From Solihabitans fulvus (GTDB lineage Bacteria > Actinomycetota > Actinomycetes > Mycobacteriales > Pseudonocardiaceae): a stretch of 64,000 bases of DNA. This document shows positions 1 through 7,739 of the stretch, piece by piece. Under the pieces are notes generated by a model. It ran no database searches, had not been told where the DNA came from, and was given only the letters and a program-made list of their open reading frames with translations. The stretch spans positions 9,741 to 73,740 of the forward strand of contig NZ_VUOB01000033.1 of assembly GCF_008386585.1 (NCBI RefSeq). The letters are read 5' to 3'. How positions within the stretch are numbered: the stretch's first letter is position 1; each line of letters begins with the position of its first letter. The translations under genes were made by a program, and so were the position numbers.

Positions 1-55
1 CCCGGACACCGCACCAGCTGGTCTCTCAGATCGGGGCGTGTCTGCTCAGTCGCAC

Positions 56-2332
56 TCAGGCGAACAGTTCGGCGAGCAGCTCGGGGCCGATGACGATGGG
101 GGCGGGGCGGTAGGCGGGTGGCTGCGTGCCCATCAGCTCGCGCACCAGAAAGTCCCAGCAGCGCTTGCGGACGTAGGTCAGGCAGTCGATGTACGTGTGC
201 TCGGCCCCTGGCACGATGAGCAGCTCGAAGTCCTTGTCGGCGGCGATGAGCCGGTCGGCCAGCCGCAGCGTGTGGTCCGGGTGGACCTGGTCGTCCATTT
301 CGCCGTGCACGAGCAGCAGCTTGCCAGCCAACCGATCCGCGAGGTCCACGTTGGAGGCGCTGGCCCAGGCCTCGGGATTGTCCGCGCCGTCGTAGGACTC
401 CACGAAGCCCAGGTTGAAGTAGCGGGCGTCGTGCGAGCCGGAGAGGGCGACCCCGGTCCGGTACACCTCGGGGAAGTCCAGCATCGCCCGCGCGGCGGCG
501 AACCCGCCGCCGGAGTGGCCGAACGCGCCAACCCGGTCCAGGTCCAGCCACGGCCGGGTCTCGGCCAGCTGCCGCAGCGCCGCGACGTGGTCGGCCAGGC
601 AGCCCGCGTCGGCGAGGTGGCCGTAGGAGGCGTCGTGGAAGGACTTGCTCCGCCCTGGGGTGCCTCGGCCGTCCAGCGCGACCACCGCGAAGCCAAGCGC
701 CGCAAGGGGTTCAGCGTCGAGGCCCATGCCGCCTGGGTCGAAGCACGGGGCGACCCGGTTGACCTGCGGGCCGGGATAGACGTTGTCCACCACCGGGTAG
801 CGCTCGGCCGGGTCGAATCCCCTCGGCCGGTACAGCACCCCGTAGATGTCCGTCACGCCGTCGGCCGCCTTGACGCGGAACCGTTCCGGCGCCGTCCAGC
901 CGGTGGCGGTGAGCTTGCTGATGTCGGCGCGCTCCAGCTCGACCAGCACCCGTCCGGTCCAGTCGCGGACCGTCGTCACCGGGGGAGTGTCCACAGTGGA
1001 CGCCGAGTCGATGAAGCACTCCTGGCCGGCCGACATGGTGACGACGTGGTCCAGCTCGTCGTCGGTGACCCTGGCGAAGCCGGAGCCGTCCAGGCCGACC
1101 CGGCACACCGTGCGTCGGTACGGGTCCTCCTCGACCAGCCCGGAAGCGGTGAAGTACACGACTCGCTCGGCCTCGTCGACGCGCAGGATCTGCCGCACCG
1201 CCCACTGCCCGGCGGTGACCTGGCCGAGCAGCGCGCCGGTGCGCAGGTCGTACCGGTACAGGTGGCCCCAGTCGTCCCGCTGGGAGTACCAGAGCACCTC
1301 GTCGGCGAGCACCCGCACGATCGGCGGCTCGTACGCCCACTGGTTGGGCTCCACCCGGGTGGCCCCGGTCTCGCTGACCACGGTGGTGACCTCGCCGGTG
1401 GCCGGGTCGAGCCGGTGCAGGGTGAGGGTGCGCAGGTCGCGGGGCCGGCTGAGGTAGTACACCGCCGACCCGTCCTCCGCCCACCACGCCCACCTGGTCA
1501 TGATCGGCGACAGCTGCGGCATGAGCAGCGGCTCGGCCTGTGCCCGGACCACCGTGCCCTCGGCGACGTCGAGCACGACCAGCTCGGCCGTCGGCATGTG
1601 CTCGTCCCCGGCGTAGGCGTACCGCTGGGTGTGCGTGAGGGGCGCGCCGCCGTCGGCGGGCCTGGCCTCCACGAGGTGGGTCTGTCGGACGTCGCGCTCG
1701 TCGGTCCGGTGCGCCAGCACCTTCGTCGAATCGGGCGACCAGGCCACCGAAGGCGGCAGGTAGGGCAGGCCGATCTTGCGCAGCAAGGTGCCGTTGGCCG
1801 TGCAGTCCGGGCCGGAGCCGTACTGGTAGTCGGGCTCGCCGTCGGTGGTCAGCGCCCACTCGCGGCCGTCGGACAGCGAGCGTGCCCACAGGTCGTGCCC
1901 CCGCCGGGACACCGCGACCTTCCCGTCGGGTGAGGGCACCTCCAGCGGGTTGCCCGGCGGCGTGAACTCGGCCCGCTCACAGGTGTAGCTGTCCAGACGG
2001 CAGCGCCAGTACTCGCCGAACGCGGCGAACTCCACGGCGTTCCCGGCCAGCTCGATGGCCGCGAACGGCAGGGCCTCGGGGTCGACCTGCTGCCCGGAGG
2101 CCGCCGCCAGCGCGGCGGCGAGCCTGGCGTGGTCGAAGGCGGGCTCGCGGGTGCCGGCCGCAGGGTCGACCAGCACGAACCGCCGCCCGGCGCCGTTGCT
2201 CACCGCGTACCAGAAGCGGGCGCCTCCGTCGATCCACTGCGGCCTGACCTTGTCGCCGACGACGAGCTCGCCGGGGCTGGTCGGTCGGCGGAAGAGCTGC
2301 TCCGCGGCTTGGTAGTCCTGAGTGGTGCTCAC
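56..2332 (-). CDS. S9 family peptidase (dipeptidyl peptidase IV-like)
   Basis: A 758-residue serine peptidase of the prolyl oligopeptidase/DPP IV family, which removes dipeptides or cleaves short peptides. The N-terminal ~500 residues read as a DPP IV-type beta-propeller with WSPDSTKV- and YYLSRP-like blades. The C-terminal alpha/beta-hydrolase carries the nucleophile in GHSGGGFAA (Ser about 607), the acid in GEMDDQVHP (Asp about 681) and the base in PGAEHTYID (His about 712), so the triad is complete. There is no signal peptide, so a cytoplasmic enzyme is likely. The GTG start lies about 9 bases after an AAGGA-like site. It follows the DUF4097 gene by 96 bases on the same strand and may be co-transcribed with it. 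The specific substrate is unknown. Confidence 0.9.
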   Translation of the reverse strand: MSTTQDYQAAEQLFRRPTSPGELVVGDKVRPQWIDGGARFWYAVSNGAGRRFVLVDPAAGTREPAFDHARLAAALAAASGQQVDPEALPFAAIELAGNAVEFAAFGEYWRCRLDSYTCERAEFTPPGNPLEVPSPDGKVAVSRRGHDLWARSLSDGREWALTTDGEPDYQYGSGPDCTANGTLLRKIGLPYLPPSVAWSPDSTKVLAHRTDERDVRQTHLVEARPADGGAPLTHTQRYAYAGDEHMPTAELVVLDVAEGTVVRAQAEPLLMPQLSPIMTRWAWWAEDGSAVYYLSRPRDLRTLTLHRLDPATGEVTTVVSETGATRVEPNQWAYEPPIVRVLADEVLWYSQRDDWGHLYRYDLRTGALLGQVTAGQWAVRQILRVDEAERVVYFTASGLVEEDPYRRTVCRVGLDGSGFARVTDDELDHVVTMSAGQECFIDSASTVDTPPVTTVRDWTGRVLVELERADISKLTATGWTAPERFRVKAADGVTDIYGVLYRPRGFDPAERYPVVDNVYPGPQVNRVAPCFDPGGMGLDAEPLAALGFAVVALDGRGTPGRSKSFHDASYGHLADAGCLADHVAALRQLAETRPWLDLDRVGAFGHSGGGFAAARAMLDFPEVYRTGVALSGSHDARYFNLGFVESYDGADNPEAWASASNVDLADRLAGKLLLVHGEMDDQVHPDHTLRLADRLIAADKDFELLIVPGAEHTYIDCLTYVRKRCWDFLVRELMGTQPPAYRPAPIVIGPELLAELFA

Positions 2333-2428
2333 TGTTTTCCGTCCTTCTTCGGTGTGGTTCTTGGCACCGTGCTGCCGCGGAGGCGCCGGTAGGGCAGGGG
2401 TGGGGATGGTCTCGACGATCGGTGCTCC

Positions 2429-3106
2429 TCAGAGGCTGCGGGCGGTGATGTCGCCGTGGGAGGTGGTCGCGCGGATGGCCAGGCCCGCGGTGCCGTCGGC
2501 GTTCATGAGCGCGTTGTCGATCCGGCCGTGGTTGGTGCCGGCGTCCAGGGAGGCGGAGACCCCGTGGGCGGCACCGACCGACACGTCGCCCATCTGGGTG
2601 GTCAGCACGACCGCGCCGCCCATGGCCTCGGCGATGGTGATGTCGCCCTTCCCGGTGCTGATCTCCGAGGGGCCGCCGAGGCGGCCGACCGAGACGTCAC
2701 CGGCGTGGGCGACGAGGCGGACGCTCGCGGCCTCGTCGAGCTTGATCGCGCTGTCCGTGCCGTACGCGCCGTCGAAGGCGACGTTCCCGAGCCGTCCGAC
2801 GCCGCGGAGTTCGGCGCTGCCGGCCTTCGCCTCGACGTGGGAGCCCGCGGGCAGCTGGACCGTGACCTCGATGGATCCGGAGGGGCCGAAGTACTGGTTC
2901 TTGGCCGCCGGGGCCTCGATCCGCAGGACGCCGTCGAGGTAGGCGACCTCGATCTCCTCCGCGGCCTTCACGTCGCGGCGCTTGGTGGCGTTCACGGGCC
3001 GGATCTCGACCGTGGTGTCGGTGCGGTCGGCGGCGATGAACTGGACGCGGCCGGCGGGGATGTCCAGGACGGTGGAGATCAGGGCGGGGGTCTCGAACTT
3101 CTGCAT
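2429..3106 (-). CDS. DUF4097 family beta-strand repeat protein
   Basis: A 225-residue protein of short beta-strand repeats rich in Gly, Asp and Ser (for example GDVSVG, KGDITIAEA, HGDITARSL). This is typical of the DUF4097/adhesin-like right-handed beta-helix family, whose function is not established. It has no signal peptide or membrane segment. The start used here is the ATG at 3106, because AGGAGAG precedes it by six bases; a longer frame begins at 3148 but lacks such a site. It is transcribed away from the regulator at 3341, across an intergenic region full of GCAAC/GTTGC half-sites. That regulator is therefore the likely controller of this gene and perhaps of the S9 peptidase after it. 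Confidence 0.8.
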   Translation of the reverse strand: MQKFETPALISTVLDIPAGRVQFIAADRTDTTVEIRPVNATKRRDVKAAEEIEVAYLDGVLRIEAPAAKNQYFGPSGSIEVTVQLPAGSHVEAKAGSAELRGVGRLGNVAFDGAYGTDSAIKLDEAASVRLVAHAGDVSVGRLGGPSEISTGKGDITIAEAMGGAVVLTTQMGDVSVGAAHGVSASLDAGTNHGRIDNALMNADGTAGLAIRATTSHGDITARSL

Positions 3107-3146
3107 TGTTCTCTCCTGTTGCGATCTTGTTCTCGGTGTTTCTGAC

Positions 3147-3282
3147 AACGCAAACGCTACGTTGCGTTCCTAGATCGTGCAACAGCTTCGTTGCGTAAAA
3201 AGTGCATCAATGCAGGTGAGAGCTTGATTATCATTGCAACAGTGCTGATTTTAACGCAACGACGATGCTGTCTTCCGTTGCA
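3147..3282. promoter_or_regulatory. Array of GTTGC/GCAAC half-sites between divergent genes
   Basis: The gap between the DUF4097 gene and the regulator is AT-richer than its surroundings. It holds a perfect inverted repeat AACGCAA (3147-3153) / TTGCGTT (3162-3168), a second imperfect pair TGCAAC (3178-3183) / GTTGCG (3190-3195), and further half-sites TTGCAAC (3234-3240), ACGCAAC (3254-3260) and CGTTGCA (3276-3282). The arrangement suggests several operators for one dimeric repressor controlling both directions. Binding by the gene product at 3341 is inferred. Confidence 0.6.
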
Positions 3283-3340
3283 TTGGATAGAGAGTGAACG
3301 CTATGCTTGCGGCGTCAGGGACGGGTGAAGGGAGATCGCG

Positions 3341-4111
3341 ATGCCGGGAGGCAGGCTCACTCAGCAGGAACGCCAGCAGATCGCGCTGGGGCTGGCCGAG
3401 GACCTCCCCTATGCGGAGGTCGCCAGGCGGCTCGACCGCCCCACCTCGACGATCACGCGTGAGGTGATGCGGAACGGCGGCCCCACCGCCTACCGCGCCG
3501 ACCTGGCCCACCGCGCCACCGAACGCCGCGCCCACCAGCGCAGGCGGGCTGTGCCCCGAGAGCAGCAGGCGCCGGGGCAGGCCAACGGGCGCGACGCCGA
3601 GGCCGTGCGCGAGTACGAGGAGACCTTCGCGACCGTCTTCATGAGGCAGGGCCTGCCCAAGATGACGTCCCGGGTGCTGGCGGCCCTCTACACCACCGAC
3701 GCGGGCAGCCTCACCGCGTCCGAACTCGTCCAGCGCCTCCAGGTCAGCCCGGCGTCCATCTCCAAGGCCGTCACCCTGCTCGAAAGCCAGAGCCTCATCC
3801 GCCGGGACCGCGACGAACGCCGCCGCGAGCGCTACGTCGTCGACAACGACGTCTGGTACCAGGGGATGATCGCCGCCGCCCGGGCTCACGCCCAGCTCGT
3901 CGAGACCGCACGGCAGGGCGCCAGCGTCCTCGGCCCCGGCACCCCGGCCGCCGTCCGCCTCGAGAACATCGCCCGCTTCGTCGACTTCGTCGGCGAGGCT
4001 ATTTCCCGCGCCGCGGAGCAGGCCCGCGACATCCTCTACACGCAGCCCGAACACCCGCAGGCCGAAACGACCTCAGACGACACCGCAACGCCAGGTCCGG
4101 AGCGCGGATAG
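3341..4111 (+). CDS. MarR/GbsR-type regulator with N-terminal IS30-like HTH
   Basis: A 256-residue DNA-binding protein with two helix-turn-helix regions. Residues about 5-45 (LTQQERQQIALGLAED, then AEVARRLDRPTSTITREV) match the HTH_38 domain of IS30-type transposases. Residues about 95-165 form a MarR/GbsR winged helix (ASELVQRLQVSPASISKAV, then LIRRDRDERRRERYVV). There is no transposase catalytic domain, so this is a regulator rather than an IS remnant. The ATG follows GAAGGGAG. Its divergent neighbour encodes a DUF4097 protein, a pairing I recall from other actinomycetes, which suggests local control and autoregulation through the half-site array. The ligand is unknown. Confidence 0.8.
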   Translation: MPGGRLTQQERQQIALGLAEDLPYAEVARRLDRPTSTITREVMRNGGPTAYRADLAHRATERRAHQRRRAVPREQQAPGQANGRDAEAVREYEETFATVFMRQGLPKMTSRVLAALYTTDAGSLTASELVQRLQVSPASISKAVTLLESQSLIRRDRDERRRERYVVDNDVWYQGMIAAARAHAQLVETARQGASVLGPGTPAAVRLENIARFVDFVGEAISRAAEQARDILYTQPEHPQAETTSDDTATPGPERG

Positions 4112-4113
4112 CC

Positions 4114-4141
4114 GGCCGTGACCGTCGCGACGGTCACGGCC
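4114..4141. terminator. Bidirectional hairpin between convergent genes
   Basis: A perfect 13-bp stem (GGCCGTGACCGTC paired with its complement) with a 2-base centre lies directly between the stop of the regulator (4111) and the stop of the convergent acyltransferase (4149). It has no U-tract, as is usual in actinomycetes. The position suits a shared terminator. Confidence 0.7.
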
Positions 4142-4148
4142 GTCGCGG

Positions 4149-4895
4149 TTAGTCCTTGGCCTGCTTCCTCGGCCTGGCGTCCAGCGCCGCCGCTTCCTCG
4201 GGGGTCGGCGCGCTGCCGCCAAGGTGCGCGGGCTGCCACCAGGTCTCGTCGGTGGCGGGCGCGTCCGGGTACTCGGCCTGCGCGCGGTCCAGCAGCGCCT
4301 GCATCCGGACGTGCAGCTCCTTGTTGATCACGTCCTGGTCGTCGCTCGACGCGGGCCGCAGCGGCTCGCCGATGAGGATCGACACCGGCACGTGCCGCTT
4401 GGTGAGGTCGCGCGGCTGGCCCTTGGTCCACAGCCGCTGCGTGCCCCACACCGCCATCGGGATGAGCGGCACGTCGGCGGCCACGGCCATCCTGGCCGCG
4501 CCCGACTTCAGCTCCTTGACCGTGAACGAGCGGCTGATCGTCGCCTCGGGGAAGACCCCGACGACCTCGCCTCGGCGCAGGGCGGCGACCGCGGCCTCGT
4601 AGGCGTCCAGGCCTGCGGCGCGGTCGACCGGGATGTGCCGCATGCCGCGCATCAGCGGGCCGGACAGCCAGTGCGTGAACACCTCCTGCTTGGCCATGAA
4701 CCGCACCAGGCGCTTGGCCGGGCGGGCGCCGTAGCCGCAGAAGATGAAGTCGAGGTAGCTGATGTGGTTGCTGGCCAGCACCGCCCCGCCGGAGCTGGGT
4801 ATGTGCTCGGCCCCCTCGACGTGGATGCGCAGGTCGAGGGCACGGAATAGGCCCTTCGCCGCCGCGATGACCGGGGGGTAGACCAAATCCGCCAT
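4149..4895 (-). CDS. 1-acyl-sn-glycerol-3-phosphate acyltransferase (PlsC family)
   Basis: A 248-residue acyltransferase expected to acylate lysophosphatidic acid or a related lipid at the inner membrane. The family HX4D catalytic motif is NHISYLD (His44, Asp49). Downstream are block II-like residues GMRHIPVDR, block III FPEATISRS (FPEGT type) and block IV-like PLIPMAVWG. It lacks an obvious transmembrane helix, so it is probably a peripheral membrane protein. The C-terminus (ALDARPRKQAKD) is short and charged. It is monocistronic: a hairpin separates it from the gene upstream and another from the convergent gene. PlsC paralogues are common in these genomes, so the exact acyl acceptor cannot be told. 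Confidence 0.88.
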   Translation of the reverse strand: MADLVYPPVIAAAKGLFRALDLRIHVEGAEHIPSSGGAVLASNHISYLDFIFCGYGARPAKRLVRFMAKQEVFTHWLSGPLMRGMRHIPVDRAAGLDAYEAAVAALRRGEVVGVFPEATISRSFTVKELKSGAARMAVAADVPLIPMAVWGTQRLWTKGQPRDLTKRHVPVSILIGEPLRPASSDDQDVINKELHVRMQALLDRAQAEYPDAPATDETWWQPAHLGGSAPTPEEAAALDARPRKQAKD

Positions 4896-4936
4896 GCCTT
4901 GACCGTAGCCGCAGTTCGGGCGCGGGGCCGACGTGT

Positions 4937-4978
4937 CGCGTTCTGGTGGCCTGTCGTGCCGGCGGCCACCAGAACGCG
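4937..4978 (-). terminator. Hairpin downstream of the 108-residue gene
   Basis: A perfect 15-bp inverted repeat, CGCGTTCTGGTGGCC (4937-4951) with GGCCACCAGAACGCG (4964-4978), has a 12-base loop. It lies between the stop of the minus-strand gene at 5010 and the start of plsC, so it probably ends transcription of the former. Confidence 0.65.
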
Positions 4979-5009
4979 TCGACTGACTACCTGTTCCTGC
5001 GTGCTGTTC

Positions 5010-5336
5010 CTACTCGGGGTTCAGATCGCGCAGCGCGATCGGCGCGCCAGCCAGATCCTCTTCGTTGCAGAGCAGCTTGACGTCGTAATACGGCTTGCCG
5101 TCGCGATCGTCGTAGTCCAGATGGATGGCGATGACATCGACGGGTTCACCCAGCCAGTCCTGGGCTCGCCGTAGCCAAGCGGCGGACCGCTCGAGGGCGG
5201 CTGGAAGATCGTCGTCGCGGAACTCCACCGGCCGGTAGGGGACCCCCTGGACCTGGTCGCCTTGGTGTGCGGGCTGGGGCAGGTCGACGGCGACGCCAGA
5301 CTCGTTGAGTTCGAGTTGGATCGTTTCCTCACTCAC
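5010..5336 (-). CDS. Hypothetical acidic protein
   Basis: A 108-residue acidic protein I do not recognise. The N-terminal half is a short strand-rich stretch (EETIQLELNESGVAVDLP) followed by a proposed helix ALERSAAWLRRAQDWL. The C-terminal half has alternating hydrophobic strands (VDVIAIHLDYDD, then YYDVKLLCNEEDL) rich in Asp and Glu. It has no signal peptide or membrane segment. Codon use matches the surrounding genes. It is a single gene with its own downstream hairpin and is divergent from the acyl-CoA dehydrogenase. Confidence 0.65.
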   Translation of the reverse strand: MSEETIQLELNESGVAVDLPQPAHQGDQVQGVPYRPVEFRDDDLPAALERSAAWLRRAQDWLGEPVDVIAIHLDYDDRDGKPYYDVKLLCNEEDLAGAPIALRDLNPE

Positions 5337-5452
5337 CTATCAAGAGTCTCCCAGCTTTGAATGTCGGGCAACCCCGTGGGTGGGCAGGGTTGCGACCGAC
5401 GGCACAGGCGGGAGGGCGTGAACGAGGGCTAACATCCAGGGCGAGCAGTAGC

Positions 5453-5464
5453 TACCGGTCGGTA
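5453..5464. promoter_or_regulatory. Candidate TetR-type operator upstream of acyl-CoA dehydrogenase
   Basis: The palindrome TACCGGTCGGTA (TACCG and CGGTA around two bases) ends 15 bases before the chosen GTG start. Short palindromes of this form are typical of TetR-family repressors of fatty-acid degradation genes in actinomycetes. No TetR gene is in the window, so the regulator is unidentified. Confidence 0.4.
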
Positions 5465-5479
5465 ATCAGGAGGGGTGCG

Positions 5480-6640
5480 GTGAACCCGAGCTTCGACACC
5501 TATCAGTTGGCGGAGGAGCACGACGCCCTACGTGAGGCGGTTCGTGCGCTCGCCGAGAAGGAGATCGCGCCGTACGCCGCCGAGGTGGACGAGCAGGAGC
5601 GGTTCACCACCGAGGCGCACAGCGCGTTGGTGAAGTCCGGTTTCGCCGCCGTGCACATCCCGGAGGCCTACGACGGTCAGGGCGCGGACTCCGTGGCCAC
5701 CTGCATCGTCATCGAGGAGGTCGCGCGGGTGTGCGCGTCGTCCTCGCTGATCCCGGCGGTGAACAAGCTCGGCACCATGCCGATCCTGCTGTCGGGCTCC
5801 GAGGAGCTGAAGAAGCAGGTGCTGCCGTCGATCGCCAGCGGTGAGGCGATGGCGTCCTACGCGCTGAGCGAGCGCGAGGCGGGCTCGGACACCGCGTCGA
5901 TGCGGACCAGGGCGCGGCTGGACGGCGACCACTGGGTGCTCAACGGCGCGAAGTGTTGGATCACCGGGGCGGGCGAGTCCAGCTGGTACACGGTGATGGC
6001 CGTGACCGATCCCAACGCGGCGAAGAAGTCCAACGGCATCTCGGCGTTCGTGGTGCACAAGGACGATCCGGGCTTCGAGGTCGGGCCGAAGGAGCGCAAG
6101 CTCGGCATCAAGGGCTCGCCGACGCGGGAGATCTACTTCCAGGACTGCACGATTCCGGCGGACCGGATCATCGGCGAGCCGGGCACCGGCCTGAAGACCG
6201 CGCTGCGGACCCTGGACCACACCAGGCCGACGATCGGCGCGCAGGCGCTCGGCATCGCGCAGGGCGCGCTGGACCAGGCGATCGCCTACGTCAAGGACCG
6301 CAAGCAGTTCGGCAAGGCCGTCGCGGACTTCCAGGGCGTGCAGTTCATGCTCGCCGACATGGCGATGAAGATCGAGGCCGCGCGGCACATGGTCTACGTC
6401 TCGGCCGCGCGCGCCGAGCGTGGCGAGCCGAACCTGGGCTTCATCTCGGCTGCGGCCAAGTGCTTCGCCTCGGACGTGGCGATGGAGGTCACCACCAACG
6501 CCGTCCAGCTGTTCGGCGGCGCGGGCTACACGCGCGACTTCCCGGTGGAGCGGATGATGCGCGACGCCAAGATCACCCAGATCTACGAGGGCACCAACCA
6601 GATCCAGCGCGTGGTCATGTCTCGCGCCCTGCTCGGCTAG
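5480..6640 (+). CDS. Acyl-CoA dehydrogenase (FadE25-like)
   Basis: A 386-residue FAD-dependent acyl-CoA dehydrogenase catalysing the first step of beta-oxidation or branched-chain acyl-CoA breakdown. Family motifs are clear: YALSEREAGSD and WITGAG in the central domain, RKQFGKAVADFQ in the C-terminal helical domain, and the catalytic glutamate in IYEGTNQIQR (Glu about 370). The start chosen is the GTG at 5480, four bases after AGGAGGGG; a longer frame back to 5357 would add an unrelated low-complexity leader. An operator-like palindrome precedes it and a hairpin follows it. Its place near TIGR03089 and LCP genes agrees with M. tuberculosis fadE25. Confidence 0.93.
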   Translation: MNPSFDTYQLAEEHDALREAVRALAEKEIAPYAAEVDEQERFTTEAHSALVKSGFAAVHIPEAYDGQGADSVATCIVIEEVARVCASSSLIPAVNKLGTMPILLSGSEELKKQVLPSIASGEAMASYALSEREAGSDTASMRTRARLDGDHWVLNGAKCWITGAGESSWYTVMAVTDPNAAKKSNGISAFVVHKDDPGFEVGPKERKLGIKGSPTREIYFQDCTIPADRIIGEPGTGLKTALRTLDHTRPTIGAQALGIAQGALDQAIAYVKDRKQFGKAVADFQGVQFMLADMAMKIEAARHMVYVSAARAERGEPNLGFISAAAKCFASDVAMEVTTNAVQLFGGAGYTRDFPVERMMRDAKITQIYEGTNQIQRVVMSRALLG

Positions 6641-6658
6641 TCAGACGAGCTTCGCCGC

Positions 6659-6686
6659 GGCCGGTCCGAATTCGTTCGGGCCGGCC
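6659..6686 (+). terminator. Hairpin after acyl-CoA dehydrogenase
   Basis: A 12-bp stem, GGCCGGTCCGAA with TTCGGGCCGGCC (one G-T pair) around a TTCG loop, starts 19 bases after the stop codon. It is probably a rho-independent-like terminator without a U-tract. Confidence 0.65.
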
Positions 6687-6728
6687 GTTCGGCGTTTCGG
6701 GCGCGGGGGACCGCTGGGCACAGGGGCG

Positions 6729-6980
6729 TTAGGCACAGGGGCGTTCGGCCTGCGTGTTTGCCCACGAGAGCATCACCAGGACGTCCGCGCGGGGCAGGAC
6801 CCTGCCGGGGTGGCTCACGGTCATGTGGACGTCCAGCACGTCGTCGAGCCACTGTCGGTCGCGGCCGCACACCCGGAACTCGCAGCCGGGCGCCGGGCAC
6901 GGCACCCACAGGCGGGGTGCGTAGCGCGGGTCGCGCAGCGCGGCGGTCCGTCGTCGTGTTGTCCGCTGATGTTCCGTCAT
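6729..6980 (-). CDS. Small protein with C2H2-like cysteine/histidine pattern
   Basis: An 83-residue basic protein from the ATG at 6980 (MTEHQRTTRRRTAALRD). The core CPAPGCEF, then CGRDRQWLDDVLDVHMTVSH, has three cysteines followed by His-x4-His, a spacing that resembles a short C2H2-type zinc finger. The C-terminus holds one more cysteine (ERPCA). A zinc-binding or nucleic-acid-binding role is possible but unproven. A reading frame extends upstream to 7049, but no ribosome site supports that start. It lies alone between a terminator hairpin and a 319-base gap. Confidence 0.5.
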   Translation of the reverse strand: MTEHQRTTRRRTAALRDPRYAPRLWVPCPAPGCEFRVCGRDRQWLDDVLDVHMTVSHPGRVLPRADVLVMLSWANTQAERPCA

Positions 6981-7299
6981 CGCCTCCGGCTTCCGGGTTG
7001 CCGAGCCTGCCCTCCGGGGGTACCCACATCGGACGGCCGTCAACCCCACTCGATGTGCTGAACCGCGAGCGCCGGTGACATTTGTCAGGCCGCAGCGGTG
7101 ATGTCCGGCACACCCGCCGCCAGCCGCCCGGCCCTAGCGTGCTCTGCGGGGGCTTGGGGAAGGCCTGCGGATCGGCCCGGCGCTGGGGGTGCCGGGCCGA
7201 TCCGTGTGTGTCGGGACACGCTGCGTAGCGCCTTTACCCCGTTTTTAGTTGAACTTTCATACTGTTACCACTCCTGCACGAAACGATCGAGGAGTGCGT
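6981..7299. other. 319-base intergenic region with a strong hairpin
   Basis: I see no supported gene here. The main structure is a perfect 14-bp inverted repeat, CGGATCGGCCCGGC (7168-7181) with its complement (7191-7204), around a 9-base loop containing a run of five G (five C on the minus strand). Just before the doxX start is an AT-rich stretch with TTTTTAGTTGAAC, which is probably promoter sequence. The hairpin could be a terminator or part of a small RNA; neither can be decided from sequence alone. Confidence 0.45.
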
Positions 7300-7719
7300 A
7301 TGCAGCGGGTTCGGGATCTGATCGCGTTGATCGGCCGGGTGGCCGTCGGCGCCGTCTTCATCGCGCACGGCTGGCAGAAGCTCAACACGTGGGGCATGGA
7401 CGGCGCGGCCGCGGCCTTCGGCAAGATGGGCGTTCCGGCCCCGACGCTGTCCGCCTGGTACGCGATGATCGTCGAACTGGCCGGCGGCGCCCTGCTGATC
7501 ATCGGCCTCGGCCTGCCGATCGTCGGCATCCTGATCGCCCTGGACATGCTGGGCGCGCTGGTGTTCGTGCACGCCCACAACGGGATGATCGGCGCGGGCG
7601 GCTACGAACTGGTGCTCGCGCTCGGCATCGCCGCGCTGGTCCTCGGCTTCCACGGCGGCGCGTTCTCGATCGACCGCGTGCTGTCGCGCCGCCGCCTCCC
7701 GGTCCTGACCGGAAGCTGA
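7300..7719 (+). CDS. DoxX family membrane protein
   Basis: A 139-residue integral membrane protein of the DoxX/DoxD family, small four-helix proteins linked to redox or thiol stress in actinomycetes. The typical N-terminal signature GAVFIAHGWQKL is followed by hydrophobic segments around residues 7-25, 47-68, 70-90 and 98-118. The ATG at 7300 follows GAGGAG by five bases; an upstream ATG at 7249 lacks a ribosome site. It is convergent with the TIGR03089 gene, only 20 bases away. The substrate or partner is unknown. Confidence 0.85.
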   Translation: MQRVRDLIALIGRVAVGAVFIAHGWQKLNTWGMDGAAAAFGKMGVPAPTLSAWYAMIVELAGGALLIIGLGLPIVGILIALDMLGALVFVHAHNGMIGAGGYELVLALGIAALVLGFHGGAFSIDRVLSRRRLPVLTGS

Positions 7720-7739
7720 GCCGGCTGCCAGGAAGGTTC

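Noticed and set aside
6637..7113. Overlapping minus-strand frame of 158 codons around the small zinc-like gene
   Set aside because: Arg/Pro-rich shadow; the 83-residue frame has the better start and Cys/His pattern.
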